Assembly: GCA_016202845.1 (NCBI GenBank)
Contig: JACQNW010000039.1
Coordinates: 1-15,610 of the forward strand
From: Candidatus Aenigmatarchaeota archaeon
GTDB taxonomy: Archaea > Aenigmatarchaeota > Aenigmatarchaeia > GW2011-AR5
Reading direction: 5' to 3'
DNA length: 15,610 nt
In this document: piece by piece, positions 1-7,263 of the stretch
How positions within the stretch are numbered: the stretch's first letter is position 1
Layout of the letters: every line of letters begins with the position of its first letter
Made by a program: the position numbers and the translations under genes
The notes under the pieces: generated by a model
The model's database searches: none
What the model saw: only the letters and a program-made list of their open reading frames with translations
What the model was told of the DNA's origin: nothing

Positions 1-551
1 AGCCTGAATTTTTCAATTTCTGGAACGGACCCCAGAACCTGACGGAAGCCGTCGTCCTAATCCGCATCCCAGCGCTCGTAGTTCGCATTGACGTACAGGC
101 ACATAGCGTCCCCGCCGTGATGCCAGTAGCTACCGCGGTCGACGGCAACATCATAGTGGCCTGATATTTCATCTAATCGCGGGCTTGGATTAAAGTACCA
201 GTGAGCATTATAGCCTTTGTGCGGAAATGGCACGTCTCTAACTTCTGTGGCAACTCCAAATACATCATCACATTCAACTATGACTTTTCCGCTGCCTTCT
301 GGAACTTGTATCAAGCCTTTTTCTTCAGCGCCAATTAAACATATTCTCGGATATTTGTTTGTGCCTGTATCTTTTTTTCCATTTTCCCAGCCTTCAGGCA
401 CGCGCAGGCCTGTAAGCGTACGTCCCCAGACATAATCTTGCCTGCCTTTGCCCGTATGATCCTTGAATTCGTCTGCTTTTTTTGGATCTTTGCCCTGCAT
501 TTCATAGCTTTTCTGTAAAGCAAGCTCTTCTGCTGCTGTTGAAAACCTTGT
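1..551 (-). pseudogene. 3' fragment of a formylglycine-generating-enzyme (SUMF1)/C-type-lectin-fold protein, broken at both ends
   Basis: Read right to left, the frame is open from 551 with no start codon until an ATG at 500. The residues before that ATG (FSTAAEELALQKSYE) look coding, so the 5' half is missing. The C-terminal part carries RGSYWHHGG, then CLYVNANYERWDAD, then a TAG stop (57-59), then DDGFRQVLGSVPEIEKFR running off the edge. The RG-x-W...GFR arrangement is the signature of the C-terminal half of FGE/SUMF1-like proteins, whose fold is shared with C-type lectins. The TAG therefore sits inside the domain, three residues before GFR, and looks like a nonsense mutation. Codons in the last ~160 nt are much more GC-rich than the rest. 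Function is unknown: FGE-fold proteins include enzymes and non-enzymatic ligand-binding proteins, and nothing here shows catalysis. Family call is moderately confident and pseudogene status likely. Confidence 0.6.
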
Positions 552-555
552 TTAT
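550..555. repeat. left target-site duplication GTTTAT
   Basis: GTTTAT lies immediately left of the insertion element and is repeated at 1584-1589 immediately right of it. A 6-bp duplication is compatible with IS4/IS1634-type transposition. Removing the element and one copy joins the end of the GT2 gene directly to the FGE-like fragment. Confidence 0.75.
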
Positions 556-594
556 CTTTAATTTGACAGAAGAACTTGTGGTCAAATTAAAGGG
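556..594 (+). repeat. left terminal inverted repeat of the IS, itself bipartite and palindromic
   Basis: It reads CTTTAATTTGACAG, 11 nt, GTCAAATTAAAGGG. The outer and inner blocks are reverse complements of each other (CTTTAATTTGAC / GTCAAATTAAAG), so each end of the element can form a hairpin by itself as well as pairing with the other end. Confidence 0.85.
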
Positions 595-659
595 AACTAT
601 ATTGTTTAGAATACAATAGTATTTTTGATATAAAGATACAAGTTCATTTCGGTGATGAA

Positions 660-1334
660 ATGAACTATGAAAATAATGTAGAGAATTCTATAAAAGCTTT
701 TCGGGTAGGCGGTTTGGAGCTTTTCCAGCGCTTTGACAAGAAACTTGAGCTTTCTGAAATTATTGGCAAACATAAAACAAAAGGCGCGCCTCTTGATGAA
801 ATTGTAAGGATTCTGATTTCTGAGCTTGCAGTTGAGCAAGCATGCCAGAATGGCATGCTTGAATCATCAAGCAAAAAGGAAAACATGCTTCAGGCTTCTT
901 ATCGCGCTCTTGGAATTCTTGGAGAAAACGACGAGGAAATATATGCGGAAATTTTTGATCATGTGAAGAAAATATATCATCCTGACTTGAGCATAGCGTA
1001 CAACGATACAACATCCACTTTTTTCAGCGGCAACAATTGTTCGCTTGCAAAGCATGGCCACAGCAAAGATCACAGGCCTGACAAGCCTCAAATAACAATT
1101 GGCTTGACAACAAATGCAAAAGAGCCTGTAGTGCCGATAATGTCGTCTGTTGCCGAAGGCAACAAGCGTGATGTAACGCATTTTGAAGAAGGTTTTGAAA
1201 AGCTCAAACAACGCCTGCCAAAAGGCGCGCTGCTTCTGCCGCTGCTCCAGATGGAGCAGCGGGAGCTTCGCAGCATTGCGAAGTCAACAATTGTTCTCAT
1301 GCTGAAAAGTTTGACACTTGTTGTGCAAACATGA
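660..1334 (+). pseudogene. truncated DDE transposase, IS1634/IS4-like
   Basis: The reading frame gives 224 residues, whereas IS1634-type transposases are usually about 450-600. The N-terminal helical region is followed by SIAYNDTTSTFF (Asp116, the expected first catalytic Asp of the DDE triad) and KHGHSKDHRPDKPQITIGL (about 131-149), both characteristic of this group. After about residue 190 (LPKGALL) the sequence stops resembling the family: the second catalytic Asp block and the C-terminal Glu region are absent, and the frame ends at TGA. A GGTGAT ribosome-binding-like sequence precedes the ATG. It is most likely an inactive product of deletion plus frameshift. The neighbouring frame stays open to about 1425 but without clear family motifs. 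Confidence 0.75.
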
Positions 1335-1545
1335 AAAACAGGAGCAAAAACACCGCTTGGTTACAGCTGCAGCGACGAAATTCTTGCAAAAATATTTTGC
1401 CTGAAGTCATAGGAAACAAAAATTGAAACACAACAACAAAAACGGTTAGTCAGAGCTTTTCGTGAACACAGGTTTTTTATGCAATTTTTCATCATCAGCT
1501 GCTGGAAATCATTATTTTTCAAGCCGAAAAGTAGAAATTACGCCA

Positions 1546-1583
1546 CCCTTTAATTTGACTACACAGCAACTGTCAAATTAAAG
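1546..1583 (-). repeat. right terminal inverted repeat of the IS
   Basis: Read on the minus strand it is CTTTAATTTGACAG, 10 nt, GTCAAATTAAAGGG. It matches the two 14-nt blocks of the left end exactly and differs only in the spacer. Confidence 0.85.
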
Positions 1584-1589
1584 GTTTAT
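1584..1589. repeat. right target-site duplication GTTTAT
   Basis: Second copy of the hexamer found at 550-555. It lies only 1 nt beyond the stop codon of the GT2 gene, so insertion spared that gene. Confidence 0.75.
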
Positions 1590-1590
1590 T

Positions 1591-2481
1591 TTATTTTTTC
1601 CACAAACCTTTGTGCCATTTCAGTATTTTTTTGTCCCTCTTGAAAACTGCAAGCATCAAGGCCAACCATAAACACGGCGGATTTTGGGACCAAAAAATCC
1701 ATGACAGGCGTGAGCGCCAGCGGGAAAAATATTTGTCGGCGAAATGCCTGTGATTTACACCACAATAATAGTAATAATTTTCAGGAGGGTTAGACCGAAT
1801 TCCTCCCTTTGCATATTTCATGTGCCATACAATCGCCTTAGGGTTGTATACAAAGGTGAAGCCTTGCCTGACCAAAGCAACCTGAGGGTCTGTTTCCTCC
1901 CGAAAGGCTGCATCTTTTCCATAAAAGCCATCAAAACCTACATTTCTCAAAGCTTCTGTAAGAAATGACATGTTTGCACCAAGCATGATGGTGCACTTTA
2001 CCGGTTTTGATGGAATCCATCGCCTAGAGTCTGACCTTACATCTCCGTAAGCCGTAAAATAGTTTCTATTCTTATCAGACCTTATTATTTTTTCTGCTGG
2101 TTTCCCGGGTTCCACACAATTTAAAGCAGGACCGGTAACACCAACCACATTGCCACCATTATAAGAATCTTGTAGCGATGCCAGCCATTGCGGCTCTGGC
2201 ACGGCATCGTCATCCAAAAATGCTATTATATCAGCATTACATTTTTCCAAGACTATCCTCCGCGCTTGTGGCTGATAAATCCGCTTCTTTATATGGAAAT
2301 ATTTCACCTTTGTATAATTCTTCAGGAGTTTTTGCGTTTCGAAATTTGTACTGTTATCGACAACTATAATTTCTTCTGCACGCCTGGTTTGTTTTTGCAA
2401 AGCATCCAATACAATTTTCAGCGTTTCATGCCTGTTATATGTGATAATTCCAACGGCTATTGTTTTTTTAATACTGCCCAT
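1591..2481 (-). CDS. family 2 glycosyltransferase (GT-A fold)
   Basis: This 296-residue protein is a probable cytoplasmic or membrane-associated inverting glycosyltransferase using a nucleotide-sugar donor. The N-terminal Rossmann-like strand (IAVGIITYNRHETL) and VDNST (about 41-45) are typical GT2 nucleotide-binding signatures. FLDDDAVPEPQW (88-99) holds the metal-binding DxD (Asp90-92), GANMSF lies near 168-173, and EETD near 195-198 occupies the position of the usual acceptor-side acidic motif. A hydrophobic stretch near 261-280 may anchor it to the membrane. The ATG start is supported by a TATA box about 27 nt upstream. The gene ends 1 nt before the IS target duplication, so it appears intact. 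It lies in a block of glycan genes. The sugar and acceptor cannot be deduced; a rhamnosyl- or other surface-glycan transferase is plausible. Confidence 0.88.
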   Translation of the reverse strand: MGSIKKTIAVGIITYNRHETLKIVLDALQKQTRRAEEIIVVDNSTNFETQKLLKNYTKVKYFHIKKRIYQPQARRIVLEKCNADIIAFLDDDAVPEPQWLASLQDSYNGGNVVGVTGPALNCVEPGKPAEKIIRSDKNRNYFTAYGDVRSDSRRWIPSKPVKCTIMLGANMSFLTEALRNVGFDGFYGKDAAFREETDPQVALVRQGFTFVYNPKAIVWHMKYAKGGIRSNPPENYYYYCGVNHRHFADKYFSRWRSRLSWIFWSQNPPCLWLALMLAVFKRDKKILKWHKGLWKK

Positions 2482-2503
2482 AACATTTTCATTGAGGAAA
2501 CAG

Positions 2504-2513
2504 ATTTATAATA
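2504..2513 (-). promoter_or_regulatory. archaeal TATA box for the GT2 gene
   Basis: The minus strand reads TATTATAAAT about 23-32 nt upstream of the ATG at 2481. This spacing fits a leaderless or nearly leaderless archaeal transcript. Confidence 0.5.
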
Positions 2514-2534
2514 GAGTTTGTCGTAAGTTGGCTT

Positions 2535-2561
2535 TAACCCTGCTTTCGGAGGTACTCATAG
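2535..2561 (+). repeat. 27-bp direct repeat, copy 1
   Basis: This stretch, beginning TAACCCTGCTTTCGG and ending GTACTCATAG, recurs without mismatch at 11561-11587 in the same orientation. Here it lies in the divergent spacer between the GT2 and GT-C genes and lacks the inverted left arm that accompanies copy 2. It includes GGAGGT, but no start codon stands at Shine-Dalgarno distance. Confidence 0.85.
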
Positions 2562-2624
2562 TAAAATTAAGACAAATGTTGAATTATTCATTTAATTTTT
2601 ATTCATGCCGGTCAGATATACAAG

Positions 2625-4352
2625 ATGGCGTTTAAAATTAAAAATTACAAGCTTCTTTTGGCTCTAATACTATTATTTGCTCTTGTTATACGGCTTTCCG
2701 GCATAAACACGGTACTCTTTTTTGAAGAATCAGAATGGGGAATGTTTGCTCAAAATCATGATTTCACAAACTTAGGCCTTATGTTTACGCTTAAATCCGG
2801 ACCGCCTGTTTTATGGCCGCACAATCCGCTTGTGCCATTGCTTTTCAAACTAGCAACAATCAATACAACAGATCCAGTCTCTATGACATCTGCCTTAAGA
2901 ATCGTTCCTTTAATTTTTGGGATGGCCACAATAACCCTTTTGTATTTCATGACAAGAAAATTCTATGGCCAGCGGACTGCACTAATAACAACAGCCTTAA
3001 TGGCCATAAGCTACTGGCACCTTCTCGCGTCTTTAGTCGTGGACATAGATGGCGCAATACTTACATTCTTCCTGACATTAATGACATATGCATTCTTGCT
3101 GTACGAAGAAAAAAATGAAAAAAAATACCTTGCAATTGCAGGCATTGCATTTGGAGTTTCACTGCTTGCTAAATTTGCTGGCTTTCTAATTCTACCCATA
3201 ATTTTTATTTACATACTTACAAGACCGGTTAGCAGCGCTAACAAGGGCAGCATTGCACAAAGATTTGTACGCGCAATAAAAATTACAGTACCGATGTTCA
3301 TAATTGGACTGGCAGTTTTTTCTATATTCCCCATAAGCGCCTTGTTGATAAACAACCCGCAGCTTTTCCTTTATTCTATTGAACATTCAGGCAGTTACAC
3401 GGGGTTCAAGCCAACCCTCCGCCCAATTATGGTCACGTTTGTTTTTGGCACACCACTATTCATTCTTCTAAGCATAGCTTCTATCAAGAATTGGAAATAC
3501 TCAAAAAATCTGTTTTTCCTTCTGTATATTTTTTATTTCCTCTTCATGTACAGCTTTTTCCTTGGGTCATTGGACACTGAAAGCACATATGAAAAATACC
3601 TTATGATATCAATACCAGCTATGACACTCTTGTCAGCAGATTTTATCAGCAGAATAAAATTTACAACCATGAAAAAAAAATTACTGGTCTTCTCCACAGC
3701 TGTTTTTTTTGCAGCAATTTTCTTAATGAACATAACAAATGCGCCTTACATTGATCACAGCGTGCCTGACTATCAAAACAGGGCCATACATGGGTTTTTT
3801 TCACCAAATGCGTGGGATTTTAGCGTGCCTTTGATGGCAAACGTGCAGCCCGGGTTCTGGATGAATTTTTACTCGCTTGCTGCAATAACAGTAATGTCAG
3901 TATTGCTCTTTGCAGTAGCTGGCTTATTTGCTTTCATGCATAAAACAGAAAGATCAAAAATGTTTTTGATTCTTTTTATAGCTGCAGGATTAGCACTCAA
4001 CATTTTTTACGTGCAGGAATTTCTTATTCATGGAACGCATCCTGACATAAACAAGATAACATATGAGATGGCAGATTATTACAACCAGAATTATTCAGAC
4101 AGGCCGCTTTATGCCAATGAAATGACGCTCGCATTTTATACGTGGAAGAATGACAATTTTTTTGTAGGGGCGGATGACGACAGAAAAGACCAGGCACTGC
4201 TTGCAAAGCAGGCTGGCGCTGTCATGCTTGTCACCGAATATTATCCAAACATTCACAAAGACAGCCAGGCCTGGAAGAACATAAACACATGCAGGCTGGA
4301 AAAAGAATTCTCAGACAAGGGCATTATAGTTGGAAGAATTTTTGTCTGCTAG
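2625..4352 (+). CDS. GT-C membrane glycosyltransferase, PMT/ArnT-like (GT39/GT83-type)
   Basis: This 575-residue protein has many hydrophobic segments: an N-terminal one (about 10-24), several between 90 and 290, a run around 285-375 and more at 410-460. A soluble C-terminal domain (about 465-575) follows. This is the layout of polyprenyl-phosphate-sugar-dependent glycosyltransferases acting on the outer face of the membrane. The first outer loop carries EESEWG (34-39), where the family usually has an acidic Asp-Glu pair, followed by WPHNPLVPLLF (64-74), matching the conserved Pro-rich loop. It may transfer a sugar from a lipid carrier to a protein, glycan or lipid. It diverges from the GT2 gene and converges with the second GT-C gene at 4411-5889. 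Family call is strong; donor and acceptor are unknown. Confidence 0.85.
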   Translation: MAFKIKNYKLLLALILLFALVIRLSGINTVLFFEESEWGMFAQNHDFTNLGLMFTLKSGPPVLWPHNPLVPLLFKLATINTTDPVSMTSALRIVPLIFGMATITLLYFMTRKFYGQRTALITTALMAISYWHLLASLVVDIDGAILTFFLTLMTYAFLLYEEKNEKKYLAIAGIAFGVSLLAKFAGFLILPIIFIYILTRPVSSANKGSIAQRFVRAIKITVPMFIIGLAVFSIFPISALLINNPQLFLYSIEHSGSYTGFKPTLRPIMVTFVFGTPLFILLSIASIKNWKYSKNLFFLLYIFYFLFMYSFFLGSLDTESTYEKYLMISIPAMTLLSADFISRIKFTTMKKKLLVFSTAVFFAAIFLMNITNAPYIDHSVPDYQNRAIHGFFSPNAWDFSVPLMANVQPGFWMNFYSLAAITVMSVLLFAVAGLFAFMHKTERSKMFLILFIAAGLALNIFYVQEFLIHGTHPDINKITYEMADYYNQNYSDRPLYANEMTLAFYTWKNDNFFVGADDDRKDQALLAKQAGAVMLVTEYYPNIHKDSQAWKNINTCRLEKEFSDKGIIVGRIFVC

Positions 4353-4357
4353 AGCCC

Positions 4358-4375
4358 TTTTTCTTGTAAGAAAAA
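4358..4375. terminator. short T/A palindrome between two convergent genes, possible bidirectional terminator
   Basis: TTTTTCTT, a 2-nt loop and AAGAAAAA form a perfect 8-bp palindrome 5 bp beyond the stop of the plus-strand GT-C gene and 35 bp from the stop of the minus-strand one. Archaeal termination depends mainly on T-runs, and a T-run is supplied on both strands here. Confidence 0.4.
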
Positions 4376-4410
4376 TCCCTCGGGGAATAAAGAACAAAGG
4401 TTTCGAGATG

Positions 4411-5889
4411 TTATTTACGCCTGTAGACGTCAAATCTGCCTATTGTTGCTTCAATATCATAATTCTTCTGAATATAGCTGAACAGGACAGGCGCGTCCTC
4501 CGGCTTTGTTAGCGTTTCATGTATAACATAGTTTGTTTTCTGATTTTCCAGGACTGTTATAGTGGCATTCTCGTAAGTGTTTTTTACCTGAATATTGAAA
4601 TTTCCCAGGACTGGCGCATTTGCCGGCGGATCCCTGTCGGACAGCAAGAAAATACTTGGCCTGTAACCAAACACATATATATTTTCTCCTTGTGCAGTGT
4701 GGCTTTGTATGTAATTTGCCACGTCAATTTCCTGCTGGTAAAAAGCCCTGCGTGTTGTTTGCAGATTGTATTCGCTGTAAATATTTACAGACGCAGACAA
4801 ACCTATCATAAAAACGATGAGTGCATACACAAGCGTTTTTTGCGCTTTTGTTCTGCCCAATTTTTTCCTGTAATCAATAAAAAACAACCCTGTCATTATG
4901 GCTAGTGGAGCAAACTGACCGGCTTGAAATGCAAGAAGTAATACCATTACATGCATTGTTGAAAGAAGCCACAAAAACAGGAAAAACTCATTTCGAGAAA
5001 CTTTTTTCCTTAATATTTTCACCGCTAATGCCAATGATACGATTAGTGAGGATATCCAAAAAGGCGCCATAACGGAGAATTGATAAATATGATTTAGCGA
5101 CGTTATAGTCTCAGGATGAACTATTATGCTTTCAGCATCAAACTGGTTTGTGACGCCCTTTACCACCCAGTAAGCCATTGAGTTGAGTCCGCCAAGGGCT
5201 GCAAAATGAAAAACTACAATCAGAACAGGAATAGCTATGCCTATAAGCAATATGAAACTGTCAACTGTTGTTTTTGCCAATTTTCTCTGCCGAAAAGCGT
5301 TTGGACGCTTTGCGTCGTTCACCACCACACAGAGAAAAAAAATTATGAATAAAGCAGGCAACGTTACTGCAAGCTGTTTGAAAACCAAAGCAATGCCTGC
5401 CATTAATCCAGACACTAAAATATAGCCAATACTTCTATTTTTTATCTGCTTCACAAAAAAATAAACTGCCGCAAGAGAGAACATGACAAACAGCCTGTCA
5501 ACGATAAAAAAATAGCCGTTCATGCCTGGCATGAGTAGCAGCAAAAGAAACAGCATTGCAGACAGAAGTCCTTTCTTTTTGTCAAACAAATTACTGGCAA
5601 TCATGAAAAGAAAAACTGTTGCCAGAATGTTTACTAAAAATATGCTTGACCTTAGAATTGGCATGCTATCTGTGAATTTAAGCAAAAAGGCCGTGTAGTA
5701 ATACATGCCCGGTGTTTTTGAATCGCCGGAATAATCTTTGTACGGTATATGACCTTCATTCCATTTTTGCGACACATAAATTATATTGCTTTCATCTTCT
5801 GCCATTGGGAGGTTTATGTAAAGGATGGAAGAAACAACCAGGTATGCAAACAAAATTAGCACTAAATTTCTTCTTGAATACTCAAACAT
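4411..5889 (-). CDS. second GT-C membrane glycosyltransferase, PMT/ArnT-like
   Basis: This 492-residue polytopic protein has an N-terminal membrane segment (about 8-26), then the outer-loop acidic motif AEDES (30-34) and GDSKTPGMYYY (55-65). These correspond to the catalytic Asp-Glu and conserved Pro loop of GT39/GT83 enzymes. Many further hydrophobic helices run to about residue 370, followed by a roughly 115-residue soluble C-terminal domain. It starts with ATG only 9 nt after the stop of the upstream radical SAM gene and is the last gene of an apparent three-gene unit (8043 to 4411). It probably adds a sugar from a polyprenyl-phosphate donor at the outer membrane face, possibly in the same glycan pathway as the convergent GT-C gene. 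It keeps a more canonical acidic motif than that neighbour. Specificity is unknown. Confidence 0.85.
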   Translation of the reverse strand: MFEYSRRNLVLILFAYLVVSSILYINLPMAEDESNIIYVSQKWNEGHIPYKDYSGDSKTPGMYYYTAFLLKFTDSMPILRSSIFLVNILATVFLFMIASNLFDKKKGLLSAMLFLLLLLMPGMNGYFFIVDRLFVMFSLAAVYFFVKQIKNRSIGYILVSGLMAGIALVFKQLAVTLPALFIIFFLCVVVNDAKRPNAFRQRKLAKTTVDSFILLIGIAIPVLIVVFHFAALGGLNSMAYWVVKGVTNQFDAESIIVHPETITSLNHIYQFSVMAPFWISSLIVSLALAVKILRKKVSRNEFFLFLWLLSTMHVMVLLLAFQAGQFAPLAIMTGLFFIDYRKKLGRTKAQKTLVYALIVFMIGLSASVNIYSEYNLQTTRRAFYQQEIDVANYIQSHTAQGENIYVFGYRPSIFLLSDRDPPANAPVLGNFNIQVKNTYENATITVLENQKTNYVIHETLTKPEDAPVLFSYIQKNYDIEATIGRFDVYRRK

Positions 5890-5898
5890 AAAATCAGC

Positions 5899-7230
5899 CT
5901 ATTTACCAGCAATCAGGCCTTTTACAATCATCTTGGCGGCACGGGGTATATCTCTTTTCTTGATTGTAGACATATTTGCAAGATAGTACATCTTCACGCG
6001 CTCTTCAGCAGTGTATTGAGGCGTGTCGAAAACGGGCTTCGGCCGCGCACCTATGTGAAATCCTTCCTTCCAGTCGCGAAGCATTCTTGTGCTGGGGTCT
6101 GCCTTTACCTGCTCCCAGACTGGCGTGCCTGGGTATGGCACCAATATACCCCATGATGCACTAATGCCTAGGCGTTTTGCAAATTCTACACTGCGCTTAT
6201 CTGCTTCATAGCTGCTGCCAACAAGACCTATTATAAAGAACCCATGAATTTGAATTCCTGCGGCCTGGGCAAGCTTAATCCCCTTTTCAACATCAGCCAG
6301 TTTTTCTCCTTTGTTTATCTTGTCAAAAACATCAGGATCGCCTGATTCAACGCCGATAGACATAGAATAGCACCCAGCCTCTTTCATTAATTTGCAAAGC
6401 TCTTCATCCAAACGATCAGCACGTATGCCATTAGGGCACGTCCATTTCATGCCCATCTGCTGATCAATGAAATATTTGCATATGTCTTTTGCTCTATCCA
6501 TTAACAAAGTGAAATTGTCGTCCAGGACTTTGAACTCTTTGCTTTTGTAGTGTTCTTGCGACCATCTTAACTCTTTCAATATATTTTCTTTTGACCTCAC
6601 CCTAAACTTTCTTCCTATGACAACTGGCACATTGCAATACGTGCATGTATAAGGGCAACCTCTTGACGTGACGAGAGGCCAGACATCTATAGGCTGTATT
6701 TTCCCATCGTGATTAACAGAATCAAAATCATCATAGTTCGGGAATGGCAGATTGTCCAAATCTCTTATCCAATCTTGCATAGGATTTTGTATAATATCAT
6801 CACCACTTCTGTAAATAAGTCCCTGTATTTCTTTAGGATCCTTGCCCTCCACAAGGTTCTGGAAAACAAATTCTGCCTCGCCTACGACACCATAATCAAA
6901 CACACTATTTTCTTTAAGCAGATTATAACCATCAACTATTACATGAGGGCCGCCTGCAACTATCTTTGCATTTGGATTAAGCTCTCTTACTTTGTTTGCA
7001 ACCATGATTGATTCAAGCAGCGTGAAAGACTTCATTGAAATGCCAACTATGTCAGCATCTTTTGTTATGGCCAGCCTTTCGTCCAATGTGCCTTTTGAAT
7101 AGTTTACAAAATCTATTACCCTAACAGTGCATTTATCTCGTATATTGGCAGCTATGCTTGCAAGGCCATTATTCAAACCCTCCCACACGCCTTTTGGGTC
7201 TATAAGAACTACTTTTACCACAGAGGACAC
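5899..7230 (-). CDS. cobalamin-binding-type radical SAM enzyme
   Basis: This 443-residue protein has the two-domain layout of B12-dependent radical SAM enzymes: a Rossmann-like B12-binding-type domain (about 1-150, with AGGPH near 92-96 and VVGEAE near 115-120), then a radical SAM barrel. SRGCPYTCTYC supplies the CX3CX2C cluster (Cys192, 196, 199) that binds the 4Fe-4S cluster and S-adenosylmethionine. GVESGD and GFFIIGL are further class signatures. No DxHxxG cobalamin motif is obvious, which is common in this subgroup. The start shown is GTG; an in-frame GTG at 7221 is equally possible and would begin closer to the conserved VVLIDP strand. It lies 33 nt downstream of the TraB-like gene and 9 nt upstream of a GT-C gene. 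Likely chemistry is methylation or carbon-skeleton modification of a lipid or glycan; the substrate is unknown. Confidence 0.85.
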   Translation of the reverse strand: MSSVVKVVLIDPKGVWEGLNNGLASIAANIRDKCTVRVIDFVNYSKGTLDERLAITKDADIVGISMKSFTLLESIMVANKVRELNPNAKIVAGGPHVIVDGYNLLKENSVFDYGVVGEAEFVFQNLVEGKDPKEIQGLIYRSGDDIIQNPMQDWIRDLDNLPFPNYDDFDSVNHDGKIQPIDVWPLVTSRGCPYTCTYCNVPVVIGRKFRVRSKENILKELRWSQEHYKSKEFKVLDDNFTLLMDRAKDICKYFIDQQMGMKWTCPNGIRADRLDEELCKLMKEAGCYSMSIGVESGDPDVFDKINKGEKLADVEKGIKLAQAAGIQIHGFFIIGLVGSSYEADKRSVEFAKRLGISASWGILVPYPGTPVWEQVKADPSTRMLRDWKEGFHIGARPKPVFDTPQYTAEERVKMYYLANMSTIKKRDIPRAAKMIVKGLIAGK

Positions 7231-7263
7231 CTTATAGTAAATAACAACCCTTTGTTTAAAAGC

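Larger units (their letters stand above)
556..1583 (+). mobile_element. IS1634/IS4-superfamily-like insertion sequence remnant, 1028 bp
   Basis: The element is bounded by imperfect inverted repeats of 39 bp (left) and 38 bp (right) and by a 6-bp target duplication. It contains one transposase gene, truncated to well under half the usual length. Between that gene's stop (1334) and the right terminal repeat there are about 210 bp with no recognisable transposase C-terminus in any frame. Both ends are intact, so the element could in principle be mobilised by a full-length relative elsewhere in the genome. The family is inferred from the transposase motif; the boundaries are seen directly. Confidence 0.82.

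Noticed and set aside
3..164. Plus-strand open frame from the left edge (begins PEFFNFWNGPQN)
   Set aside because: It is in codon register with the minus-strand FGE-like frame, whose RGSYW...GFR pattern is far more specific; the plus frame shows no domain.
867..1211. Minus-strand open frame inside the insertion element
   Set aside because: It is antisense to the clear transposase frame, composition is Cys/Phe/Arg-rich and it has no family resemblance.
2551..2580. GGAGGT in the 27-bp repeat as a ribosome-binding site
   Set aside because: No start codon lies 5-10 nt downstream at either copy; the nearest gene starts are about 25 and 70 nt away.
4519..4905. 128-residue plus-strand frame
   Set aside because: It lies antisense within the second GT-C gene and reads as a shadow with many Cys and no recognisable motif.
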